From: an uncultured Flaviramulus sp.
GTDB lineage: Bacteria; Bacteroidota; Bacteroidia; Flavobacteriales; Flavobacteriaceae
Length of the DNA: 61,262 nt
Direction of reading: 5' to 3'
NCBI GenBank assembly: GCA_947487155.1
Contig: CANKVS010000020.1
Coordinates: forward strand, 1 to 61,262
Position numbers and translations under genes: made by a program. Positions 26,764-35,130 of the stretch are shown one piece after another. The number at the start of each line of letters is the position of its first letter. Positions within the stretch are counted from its first letter, which is position 1. Under the pieces are notes generated by a model, which had not been told where the DNA came from, made no database searches, and saw nothing but the letters and a program-made list of their open reading frames with translations.

Positions 26764-27753
26764 ATGGACAATTTTTATACCATACGCTTTAAACGAAAAA
26801 CCGCCAGAAGGTTTAAACACTTTTCTAAAAAGGTGGCAAAATCCTATTCGGAAACTATGGAAATGGTTATCAACTTCTTTGAATGGCATGGCTTTTCACC
26901 TTCAGATCGATTTGAACGTAGCCTCCTTCAAGAAATTATAAAAAATAGAAAACGTACCGAAGCTAAAGCGCTCTGCAAGTTTTTAAGTGCAGATTTAACA
27001 GCTAAAGCTATGGCAGATGCGTTTATTAGTGGTGTGGGTTCCGACAGGCAAACCGCTGGTGTAAAAAGTACGCTGGCCAATGCTTTTAAAAAGATAAGCA
27101 CGAAGAAAATATTTATGGTTTTATCGGAGGATGATATTCCATTAGATATTAATAACCCTGAGCACCCTGCTATTATTTCTATAGTTAATAATCCTAAAAA
27201 AGAGGCGTCCCTATCCCCTGTCATTGCTTCCATTATGCATACTATTACCAAACAAATGAGCGAACGGAGTCAAAGCCCCTCTTTTGTGTTGTTGGAAGAA
27301 GCTTCTACGATTCGACTTCTTAATATGCATCGCATTCCTGCTACCCTTCGTAGTTATGACACTGTAACGGTTTATGTATTGCATGACAAAATACAGAATG
27401 ATATGATGTACGGTGATAAAGCGAGTAAAGCCATTTTAAGTAACTTATCTTATCAATTCTTTGGTAAAGCCAACGATCCTGATACGGCTAAATACTATGA
27501 GCGTTTTTTTGAAATTGTTAAGAAACCGACTAAAAGCATTAGTAAAAGTAGTGGACTGAGTTGGGAAAGCCGTATTACTAAAGGTGAAAAAGAAGTGGCT
27601 AAAACCAGAGCGGATGCGTTTTATGGGTTAAAACAAGGGGAGTTTATTGTGTTTGCTGATGGAGAGGATAAAAGGTTACGATTTAAACTACCCAAAATAA
27701 AACGCGAACTACCATCAAGTAAAATAATAACTCAAAAAGGATTTGGAAGCTAA
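26764..27753 (+). pseudogene. BfmA-TraG chimera produced by an internal deletion
   Basis: 329 codons that stay open. Residues 1 to about 67 (MDNFYTIRFKRKTARRFKHF, ending QEIIKNRKRTEA) are the start of a BfmA-type mobilisation protein. From about residue 70 on (AKAMADAFISGVGSDRQTAG, PSFVLLEEASTIRLLNMHRI, NLSYQFFGKANDPDTAKYYE) it is the C-terminal half of a TraG/VirD4-type coupling protein, including the Walker B-like FVLLEEAS but not the Walker A loop. The genes between were lost in one in-frame deletion. It may still be translated but cannot work as a coupling ATPase. Confidence 0.8.
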
Positions 27754-27835
27754 TTTTAACAGGATTCATAATGAGGTAAAGTCGATATTTAAATGAAGAA
27801 AAAGCTTATTATTCTAAACTGTTACGCAAAGCAAC

Positions 27836-28348
27836 TCACCCAAAACTTTTCAATATAACTTGAGCCTGAAGATAATACGTGTTAGTTTTAAAGTTTTTTT
27901 TCTTATAAAAATGTAGGTTAATAATTTCACCAAATTTGGTTTGCTGTTCCAAGCGGTGAATAAGTTTGAGTATCGTATTATAATCCCCCTGTACAGTAAA
28001 CTGATGTGTTTTTATGATTAGGTCATTGCTTTTAGAAGTATGTGGCTCTAAAAAACGGATAACTTTAAGCTTATTGTTATAAGCATAAGTATTTATAGTC
28101 TTTAAAAGATTATTTTGAATAGAACCGCTCTTAATCTGATGTTTGTTTAAAAGCGAATCGTAATACTTTTGTTTTTGTTTTAAAAGCGATAACTGTTTTG
28201 GTGTGTTTTTAAATAACTGAGCCTCTTTTTTTAGGGTATTATACTCCTGTTTTAAAGTAACTGTTTTAGAAATAGTCAATTGATATGACAAAACCAGAAC
28301 CAAAATAAAACCAGTAATTAATAAAATATTTTTAGATTTATAAGTCAT
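27836..28348 (-). CDS. PilO/GspM-like inner-membrane protein
   Basis: 170 residues. One N-terminal membrane span (about 7-25, ILLITGFILVLVLSYQL) is followed by a coiled coil (LKQEYNTLKKEAQLFKNTPK) and a ferredoxin-like periplasmic domain (LIIKTHQFTVQGDYNTILKL, RLEQQTKFGEIINLHFY). This is the PilO/GspM architecture of type IV pilus and type II secretion inner-membrane platforms. The start overlaps the end of the PilN/GspL-like gene by 4 bp. Assigned by topology and position; sequence identity to the families is low. Confidence 0.65.
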   Translation of the reverse strand: MTYKSKNILLITGFILVLVLSYQLTISKTVTLKQEYNTLKKEAQLFKNTPKQLSLLKQKQKYYDSLLNKHQIKSGSIQNNLLKTINTYAYNNKLKVIRFLEPHTSKSNDLIIKTHQFTVQGDYNTILKLIHRLEQQTKFGEIINLHFYKKKNFKTNTYYLQAQVILKSFG

Positions 28349-29547
28349 GGAGCTATATGGATTTTAATACTAAAATTCGACGAGCTTGTTTTAGAATCGT
28401 TGTAAGTTTCTACAGTTACGCTTTTTACCCAGCCTATATTTTCTAAGCGAGTAATCCATTCCGAGTACCTAGAACTATCATTAGATTCACCAGACACCAT
28501 GATGGTACTTTTATTATTTTCGATTGGTTTATCGGGCTTGATAGTCTTTTTTAAAGGCTGATAATTTATCTCTGAGAGTAAAATAGAATTTGGTAAACTG
28601 TTTATAATAGCATCGATATAAAAAGAACTTTTTGAAGCCCTACTGTTAAGTAAATCATGAGCTGTTTTTTTAACTTTGTTTACAGACTCATCAAGTTTGA
28701 TAATACTGCTTTTAGTGGTCTGGTTAATTTGAGAAGTATCATTAAGAATCTGTACTTGATTATAATAAAAGTTAAAAAACAAAAAGTTAACCAATAATAC
28801 ACTAAGAATAAAAACCAATCCAAATCGTAAAAACAGGTTAAAAAAACGAAGCTGCTTATACGTATTTAAAAGGCTGTTTGTATTGTCTCGGTAATTTGTG
28901 CTAGAATCATAATTGCCAATAATTTGTGATAATGCTCCAGAGAATCCTAAAAGATAGGCATTAGAAACGTTTAATCCGTTAATATTATAATATTCCTCTT
29001 TATTAGTTTCTGTATAGTCAATAGTTTTAATATAATTATTTTGAGTTGTTATACTAGCGTTTGAAGTAAAAACAAAAGTATCATCAATATATGAAACTGT
29101 ATTGGATAAGGTGTTGCTTCCTAAAGAAAATGAAATAACAGAAAAACCCTTTTTTTTATATTTATTTATAAGCGTATCAACATAGTCTTTTCTACAAATG
29201 GAAACAAAACTGTTATCATTTTGATGAATAATTTCAAAATAAAACTCAGAAATATTAATATTAGGAAAACTCTTATTTATTAAATTAACATCATTTACCT
29301 GTTCGTATTTTAATGACTTTGTTAATACCTGATCATTATTAATCACTAAAAAAATATGTTGATTTTTTGGAAGTTTATTAGCAGTATCTTCAATACTTTT
29401 GGAACTAAAACAGACATCAATATTAACTTCCTTTTTAGTCTTTTTTAAAACGGTAGTATATAAAATACTTTGATTATCCTTTAGGGTGTGTTCAACACCA
29501 CAAAAACGATTTCTAAAAAACAGATATGATTTTAAGAAGTCTAGCAT
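28345..29547 (-). CDS. GspL/PilM-PilN-like inner-membrane assembly protein
   Basis: 400 residues. The N-terminal about 230 residues look like a cytoplasmic actin-like PilM/GspL domain. One membrane span follows at about 237-265 (LRFGLVFILSVLLVNFLFFN), then a coiled coil and a PilN-type periplasmic domain (LLSEINYQPLKKTI, STIMVSGESNDSSRYSEWIT, NIGWVKSVTVETY). In type II secretion GspL joins the ATPase to the inner membrane. It overlaps the secretin stop by one base and the PilO-like gene by 4 bp. Confidence 0.65.
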   Translation of the reverse strand: MLDFLKSYLFFRNRFCGVEHTLKDNQSILYTTVLKKTKKEVNIDVCFSSKSIEDTANKLPKNQHIFLVINNDQVLTKSLKYEQVNDVNLINKSFPNINISEFYFEIIHQNDNSFVSICRKDYVDTLINKYKKKGFSVISFSLGSNTLSNTVSYIDDTFVFTSNASITTQNNYIKTIDYTETNKEEYYNINGLNVSNAYLLGFSGALSQIIGNYDSSTNYRDNTNSLLNTYKQLRFFNLFLRFGLVFILSVLLVNFLFFNFYYNQVQILNDTSQINQTTKSSIIKLDESVNKVKKTAHDLLNSRASKSSFYIDAIINSLPNSILLSEINYQPLKKTIKPDKPIENNKSTIMVSGESNDSSRYSEWITRLENIGWVKSVTVETYNDSKTSSSNFSIKIHIAP

Positions 29548-31808
29548 TAATAAATAATAGTTGGTTTAATAAACACAGTAAGTTTAGCCTTAGAAGCTTC
29601 ACGCTTACGCGAACTAAACAACCACTTTATAATAGGAACTCTGGCTAAGAATGGTACGCCAGACCCAGAATCGTTTTTTATCTGTTCTTCTAAACCACCA
29701 AGCACAACAATATCTTGGTCTTGAACACGTATAATAGAACTAAACTCACGAGAACTAATATCTGGTGGTGCATTTTCGTCAATACGACTTCCAAAACTAG
29801 ATTGTATCACAAAAATATCTAAGGTCACTTGACCATCTCCAGACACTAATGGTTTTATGGTTAACCCTAATTCAGCATCAATAGGTTCGTAATTCGTAAT
29901 TTCAGACGTTTGTGGATTATCTGTTCCATAAATATTACGTTGAGTAACTGTGTAATAAGACGTTTCACCATTAGAAAACGTAGCACGATGCCCATTTAAA
30001 GTAGAAAGCTTAGGTGTTGATTTAATTTTTAAATTACCATTACTTTCCATGGCTTTTACAGTCGCAAAAAAGTTAGGGACTACTTTCCCTAAATTAAGTC
30101 TATCAAAACCACTAAAACCATTAATAACCTTATTAATCGTTTTGGCTCCTAAGGTAAAATCAGTTGTTGGAAAAAGATTGCCTTGTGTTTCTACAGGAGT
30201 ATCTCCAATTCCCCAAGATACACCTGATTCAATGGTGTTACTTCTATTAACTTCAACAAACATCACCTCAATAAGAACTACGGGGACTGTTTTATCTATA
30301 TAATTTATAAACTCTTTAAGACGTTCTATTTTTGCACTAGAGCCTGTAACATAAAGACTATTCAGTTCATGATCGATTTTTATATCTAAATCTTGTGCAA
30401 TTTCTATAGGGATAATCGTTTCTATGGTTTGAGAAGTCCCACTAGAAGTAGATGTAGTACTGTCATAATTACTATAATTGGATGAGTTATTTTGAATTCT
30501 ATTTCTGTTTGTTCCAGAATTATTAAATGATGAATTGTTATAATTTGAATTACGATTTTGATTATAACTAGATCCATAATTATTATAATTACTATTGCCA
30601 TAACTATTATTACTATAACTACTTCTCCCTACAGTTCTATTTCTTCCACTTCCTCCAGAAGGATCAGATAATAACTCTACGGAGCGATGCATTAAATGAA
30701 TCACTTCTATTTTGCGAACACTTAGTTGATCTTCAATTCCAAAATAATAGATATTACCTTCTTTTTTAAAGGTAAAAGCCCCTGTTGAATTTGAAACAAC
30801 AGCATTGTTATTTTGGCTTTGTTTGTTAATATCTCGATTTATAGGGGTATTAGAAGAACTAGGATTAAGTCCATCAGTTGGTGAATTCAATTGCGATTCA
30901 AATAGTTTTATTAATAATTCATCAAACGAGATTGATTTGGCTTTAAATGTTACTACACCAGCTTTATCTAAAGGCGTCGCAGTAAATACATCAATATTAA
31001 GAGCTTTTCCAATATCATTTATGATAGATTTTATAGAGGTGTTATTAAAATTAACTTCTAATAGTTTATTTTCTAAATCCAAAACTTTAAAATCATCTTG
31101 TTGTCCGTGTTTTAATATTGAATTAAATTGGTTTGAACTTTTTAAAGCACCATGGTCTTCAAACACATAAAAATTATCTTTTGTTTTCTCAACAAATAAA
31201 CTATTTGATAATGCGAGTTTATCCATAGCGGCTTCAAAAGGTGTGTCTTTTATATAGAATGTTATGGTTTTATTTTCTAGCCCAGGAGCAAATACCAAGT
31301 TTTTGGCGCTTTCGTCCATAATACGTTTAAATACATCATAGAGTTTATCACTTTTAGCATCAATAGTAATAGTGTTGTTCTCTGGGTTATAGGAAATAGG
31401 AATAATACGTATCTCAGGAGTTTCAATTGGAGGAGTGTATTTTTTAATAGACAAAATACTCCCCGTAAAATCTATAGTTAAACCATATTCTTTGCATAAA
31501 AACACTAATAAATCAGAAACAGTAACATCAGAAAAGTTATTATTCGATATGGAGATTTGGTTAAGCTCTGGTGAAATATTAATATTAACACCATGTGTGT
31601 TAGAAATAGCCAAAATAAAATTAGACAATGTGATGTTGTTAACACTTATTTCTGCTTTGGCTTGTTCCGTTAATCCTGAATTTTCAACCGCAAGAGATTC
31701 CAATCGTGTTTTAATCGCCTCGATTCGCTGGTTTACATTTTGAAGATTTTGAGTCTGGGAAAAACCGAAGTAACTCGTTAATAATAATATATAAATTAAT
31801 TTTTTCAT
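29547..31808 (-). CDS. Type II/III secretin (GspD/PilQ-like)
   Basis: 753 residues. Signal peptide 1-17, an STN/N0-type domain (NFILAISNTHGVNINISPEL), further N-domains, then a very Asn/Ser-rich low-complexity linker (about 390-450). The secretin domain occupies about 490-753 with VLIEVMFVEVNRSNTIESGV, KIKSTPKLSTLNGHRATFSN and the closing motif VPFLARVPIIKWLFSSRKRE followed by KLTVFIKP. It forms the outer-membrane pore of the secretion cluster. The long polar linker is unusual. Confidence 0.9.
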   Translation of the reverse strand: MKKLIYILLLTSYFGFSQTQNLQNVNQRIEAIKTRLESLAVENSGLTEQAKAEISVNNITLSNFILAISNTHGVNINISPELNQISISNNNFSDVTVSDLLVFLCKEYGLTIDFTGSILSIKKYTPPIETPEIRIIPISYNPENNTITIDAKSDKLYDVFKRIMDESAKNLVFAPGLENKTITFYIKDTPFEAAMDKLALSNSLFVEKTKDNFYVFEDHGALKSSNQFNSILKHGQQDDFKVLDLENKLLEVNFNNTSIKSIINDIGKALNIDVFTATPLDKAGVVTFKAKSISFDELLIKLFESQLNSPTDGLNPSSSNTPINRDINKQSQNNNAVVSNSTGAFTFKKEGNIYYFGIEDQLSVRKIEVIHLMHRSVELLSDPSGGSGRNRTVGRSSYSNNSYGNSNYNNYGSSYNQNRNSNYNNSSFNNSGTNRNRIQNNSSNYSNYDSTTSTSSGTSQTIETIIPIEIAQDLDIKIDHELNSLYVTGSSAKIERLKEFINYIDKTVPVVLIEVMFVEVNRSNTIESGVSWGIGDTPVETQGNLFPTTDFTLGAKTINKVINGFSGFDRLNLGKVVPNFFATVKAMESNGNLKIKSTPKLSTLNGHRATFSNGETSYYTVTQRNIYGTDNPQTSEITNYEPIDAELGLTIKPLVSGDGQVTLDIFVIQSSFGSRIDENAPPDISSREFSSIIRVQDQDIVVLGGLEEQIKNDSGSGVPFLARVPIIKWLFSSRKREASKAKLTVFIKPTIIY

Positions 31809-31833
31809 AATTTTTTTTAATAACCATTAAGGT

Positions 31834-33255
31834 CTAATCGATTAATAGTGCATAAACTTCATCAACCGAAGTAATGCCTTCTTTTATTAGTTCAATAGCA
31901 TTTTGTTTTAAAGTTGCTATTTGGTGTTCCTGTACATACTTATCGATTTCTAAATCGTTATTTTTTATATGTGGAATAAGCATTTTTGTAATAGGTATGA
32001 TTTCATAAATAGCTTTTCTGCCCGTATAGCCCGTATGATAACATTTAGCACACCCCTTAGCAGTATAATGCACTACTAAGTCCTTCGGAACTTTAAAATG
32101 CTCAGGGAAAATTTCTTGACTAACAGCAGTTTCTTTTTTACAATTAGGGCATAATTTTCTAACCAAACGTTGTGCAATACTTACATTTAAAGTACTGGCA
32201 ATTAAAAAGGCAGGAATCCCCATGTCTATTAATCTAGATATGGTTGCCCATGCTGAATTTGTATGAATAGTCGACAATACCAAATGCCCCGTTAAAGCAG
32301 CACGAATAGCCATATTAGCTGTTTTTACATCACGAATCTCCCCAACCATAATAATATCAGGGTCCTGACGTAAAAACGTACGCAGTGCACTAGCAAAGTC
32401 TAAACCTATATTCTCTTTAAGTTGTACTTGATTAATGCCTTCAAGCGTATATTCAATCGGATCTTCTATAGTAACAATATTGGTTTTATCGTCATTTAAT
32501 AATTTAAGTGTCGCATACAAGGATGTGGTTTTACCAGAGCCCGTAGGTCCAGAAATAAGCACGATACCATTAGGATTTTTAATAGCTTCTTTATAAGTTT
32601 TAAGTGCTCTATTGGTAAACCCCAAATCAGCAATGTTTATATGATTGGCATCCTTACTTAAAATACGTAACACTATTTTTTCACCATGTAAGGTAGGAAG
32701 ACTAGATACACGAATATCAAACTCATCTCCTTGATTACTATTGGGATGTGTTTTAACCGTAATACGACCATCTTGAGGCAAGCGTTTTTCAGAAATATCT
32801 AACCCTGCTTTTATTTTAAGTTTATTAACGATAACAGGATACTCAGACAAAGCAATAACAAAATGCTCTTTAAGTTTTCCATCTAAACGAAAACGTACTC
32901 TACACTTTTGTTCGTAGGGTTCAAAATGAATATCACTACTGCCTATATTTTTTGCAGATAGCAACAGTTTTTCTAAAAAATCGCTTGTATAATGTAAATC
33001 TTTGGATGCTATAAAGTCTTGTTTTCTAAAATTGTTAGATAGGTACAAGTTTATATTTTCAGAAGTTTCAGGAACTAATTCCACCTGTTTCCCAAAAACA
33101 ATACGTAGCTCTTTTTTTAAGTTTTCAGTAGGTGTATCCGATTTAAAAATAAGTGTTCCATTATGCGCCTCAACAGGTACAATTTTATAATGATAAGCCT
33201 GCTCACTACTTATAAGCTGTAATAAAGATGTAGGAATGGTATAATTGCTGCTCAT
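31834..33255 (-). CDS. gspE: GspE/PilB-family secretion ATPase
   Basis: 473 residues with all functional motifs of type II secretion/pilus ATPases: Walker A GPTGSGKT at 236-243, Asp box VTIEDPIEY, Walker B IIMVGEIRD near 301-309, His box around H331 (STIHTNSAWATISRL), and the zinc site C369, C372, C402 and C405. It powers pseudopilus assembly on the cytoplasmic side of the inner membrane. It lies 5 bp after the prepilin peptidase gene. Confidence 0.95.
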   Translation of the reverse strand: MSSNYTIPTSLLQLISSEQAYHYKIVPVEAHNGTLIFKSDTPTENLKKELRIVFGKQVELVPETSENINLYLSNNFRKQDFIASKDLHYTSDFLEKLLLSAKNIGSSDIHFEPYEQKCRVRFRLDGKLKEHFVIALSEYPVIVNKLKIKAGLDISEKRLPQDGRITVKTHPNSNQGDEFDIRVSSLPTLHGEKIVLRILSKDANHINIADLGFTNRALKTYKEAIKNPNGIVLISGPTGSGKTTSLYATLKLLNDDKTNIVTIEDPIEYTLEGINQVQLKENIGLDFASALRTFLRQDPDIIMVGEIRDVKTANMAIRAALTGHLVLSTIHTNSAWATISRLIDMGIPAFLIASTLNVSIAQRLVRKLCPNCKKETAVSQEIFPEHFKVPKDLVVHYTAKGCAKCYHTGYTGRKAIYEIIPITKMLIPHIKNNDLEIDKYVQEHQIATLKQNAIELIKEGITSVDEVYALLID

Positions 33256-33260
33256 AAGAT

Positions 33261-33737
33261 TTAAATATTATAAACATGAATATAACCAGCCCAATGAAAG
33301 ACATAGCTTATTAAAAAAAATAAACTCATATATCCTGCTAAAGGGACGGTAACCGCCTTTTGAAGTTTGTTAAGTATAAGATGTAAGGCCAAGGAAAAAA
33401 TAAGCGCACTTATAAAAATTACAATAAAAGATACTGTAGAAAAAGAAACAGTTAAAGCTAAAAACAATAATATATCACCTAAACCAATAGATTTATAAAA
33501 GTCGCTTTTTAGTTTAAATTTTGAATATAAAAAAATAACTAAAATTAATAAAGCAATAAAAAGAAGATTCATTGATAAGGATATAATAAAAATTTCAATT
33601 AGTGTATTTTGATAGAATAGCATTCCAGATAATAGTCCAATAATTGGTAGTAAAAACCAGTACACATGCCTTTCTTTTAGGTCTTGAAAAAAGACAATCA
33701 AAAAAGAAATAACAAGAAGAAACTTTATATATATCAT
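33261..33737 (-). CDS. Prepilin peptidase, short A24 type
   Basis: 158 residues with about six hydrophobic helices. The two catalytic aspartates of type IV prepilin peptidases are present: D19 in FFQDLKERHVYW and D88 in the GLGD motif (SIGLGDILL). The N-terminal methyltransferase domain of PilD is missing, as in CpaA-type enzymes. It should cleave the pilin encoded one base upstream. Confidence 0.8.
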   Translation of the reverse strand: MIYIKFLLVISFLIVFFQDLKERHVYWFLLPIIGLLSGMLFYQNTLIEIFIISLSMNLLFIALLILVIFLYSKFKLKSDFYKSIGLGDILLFLALTVSFSTVSFIVIFISALIFSLALHLILNKLQKAVTVPLAGYMSLFFLISYVFHWAGYIHVYNI

Positions 33738-34157
33738 TTAGTCTTTTACTAGTTGTTTGGGCGTTCCTGTTTCATCAATTTCCCATACATTATAAATACC
33801 ATCACCGTCAAAATCGGTAATAGCTGTAGCTTTAGCTTTAAAGCCATTATTTGTAGCGGATAGTATTTCATAACTGTAGTTACTATTACCATTTTCATTA
33901 ACTGTTTTTGGGGCTTCAAAATCTATCTCACTTAAATCTAATGCGTATTTGGAATACATATAACGATAGGTGGTTTGAGAATTGTAGATGTACTTGAGTT
34001 GGGTTTGCGCTTCCACACTTTTGGTTTTACTTATTAGAGGCATTAAATTGGGTAATGCTAGTAATAATAGAATCCCTATAATAACTAGGACGATTAAAAC
34101 CTCTTGGAGGTTGTAAGCTGGTAGCTTTCTTAATTTAAATGTATTATTTTTAAACAT
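33738..34157 (-). CDS. Type IV pilin-like protein (major pseudopilin)
   Basis: 139 residues. A short basic leader is followed by the pilin helix YNLQEVLIVLVIIGILLLLA. The invariant Glu5 is E19 if cleavage falls between A14 and Y15, which is unusual: most prepilins have Gly at -1 and Phe at +1. The C-terminal domain ends with an acidic calcium-loop-like sequence (DFDGDGIYNVWEIDETGTP) as in GspG. It is the only pilin in the cluster and overlaps the response-regulator gene by 8 bp. Confidence 0.85.
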   Translation of the reverse strand: MFKNNTFKLRKLPAYNLQEVLIVLVIIGILLLLALPNLMPLISKTKSVEAQTQLKYIYNSQTTYRYMYSKYALDLSEIDFEAPKTVNENGNSNYSYEILSATNNGFKAKATAITDFDGDGIYNVWEIDETGTPKQLVKD

Positions 34158-34827
34158 ATCCTTTTTCTTTAGCTATTTGAATGAGTTTTTTATCGCCTTT
34201 ATCTACAATATTAAACACCTCTTTAAGATGTCTTTTTCTACGTTCAACACCACTTTTAGACAGGTTGACAAAATTTGGTAAATCTTTAGTTTTTGTGCCT
34301 TTAGATAATTCATGTAACAGCATTCTATCGGTAGCATCTAAAAGAAAGTCATTGGAGATATGTTGACGGATTAAACTTAAAATACTAGGACTATAAAAAG
34401 GAGGGTTAACTAAAACGCGACTAATAGCACCTATAAGACCTTTATAATCAATATCACTTTTAATTAAAAATCCTTCTGGGTTAATAGAGCGTAAAATATT
34501 GTTTAAACGGTAATTATCATTATTAGATGTATAAATGATAATTTTTAATTGAGGAAAGTATCTTCGCAATTCCATGCCTAAATCTTCTCCACAAAGCACC
34601 TTTTTTTTCTTTGAAGGAGGGATGTTAACATCTAATAAGGCTAAATCGAAAGGTGTTCCAATAATGGCTTCGTCTATTTTTTTTAATGCAGAGTCACAAT
34701 TTAAAGTAGAATGTAATTTAAAAGTCCAATCGAAATTAGACTCACTAAGTTGCTTAAAAATATTTTTTAATAGCCCTATAATTAACGGTTCGTCTTCCGC
34801 TATTAAAACGTTAATAGTTTTACTCAT
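34150..34827 (-). CDS. Response regulator, receiver plus C-terminal HTH
   Basis: 225 residues. Receiver domain about 4-140: acidic pair E11-D12, phospho-acceptor D66 (LALLDVNIPP) and the lysine of GFLIKSD. The C-terminus (about 165-225) is a LuxR/GerE-like helix-turn-helix (LLHELSKGTKTKDLPNFVNL, SKSGVERRKRHLKEVF). No histidine kinase is encoded nearby. As first gene of the minus-strand secretion cluster, it is the natural candidate to bind the repeat boxes in the divergent promoter region. Confidence 0.85.
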   Translation of the reverse strand: MSKTINVLIAEDEPLIIGLLKNIFKQLSESNFDWTFKLHSTLNCDSALKKIDEAIIGTPFDLALLDVNIPPSKKKKVLCGEDLGMELRRYFPQLKIIIYTSNNDNYRLNNILRSINPEGFLIKSDIDYKGLIGAISRVLVNPPFYSPSILSLIRQHISNDFLLDATDRMLLHELSKGTKTKDLPNFVNLSKSGVERRKRHLKEVFNIVDKGDKKLIQIAKEKGYV

Positions 34828-35130
34828 AACTAAACAAAATCTTTAAATTAAGAAATACCTTATAAATATATTTGTTTATTATAAGACGGCAGTAAGCTAA
34901 AAGCTTACTTTTGGTGTGGTTTTTCCGTAAAACCCAATTGAGCAGTGGTTTTTGTTGATTGAAGCTATATAAAACTAAGCTAAAACCTTAGTTTGAGTAA
35001 GCTAAAAAACACCATTTTAACATATTTTAACACTTTTTTAGCTTACTAATTGTAAGGTAATAGCTTACTCCAAATCCAAAACACCTTTATAATTTTATAA
35101 GCACATTACAAATCTTAAATTAATGTTCTT
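34828..35130. promoter_or_regulatory. Divergent promoter region with AGTAAGCT/AGCTTACT boxes
   Basis: 303 bp between the response-regulator gene and the SpvB/RHS gene. The 8-mer AGTAAGCT or its complement occurs at 34891-34898, 34902-34909, 34996-35003, 35040-35047 and 35062-35069. The first two form a palindrome with an AAA spacer; the third and fourth are the ends of a perfect 14-bp inverted repeat (34996-35009 and 35034-35047). A weaker copy (ACTAAGCTAAAACCTTAGT) starts near 34975. The pattern looks like a cooperative operator. Confidence 0.65.

Larger units (their letters stand above)
21184..27753. mobile_element. Decayed integrative conjugative element / defence island
   Basis: A run of typical Bacteroidota ICE parts without a working transfer set: HTH regulator, HEPN protein, AbiE pair, truncated integrase arm domain, excisionase-like protein with phased repeats, an oriT-like hairpin, and a fused BfmA/TraG remnant. 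The limits are set by the first and last such gene and are approximate; no att repeats were found. Confidence 0.6.

Noticed and set aside
26764..27753. A functional coupling protein or mobilisation protein
   Set aside because: The Walker A region and membrane part of TraG and the body of BfmA are missing.
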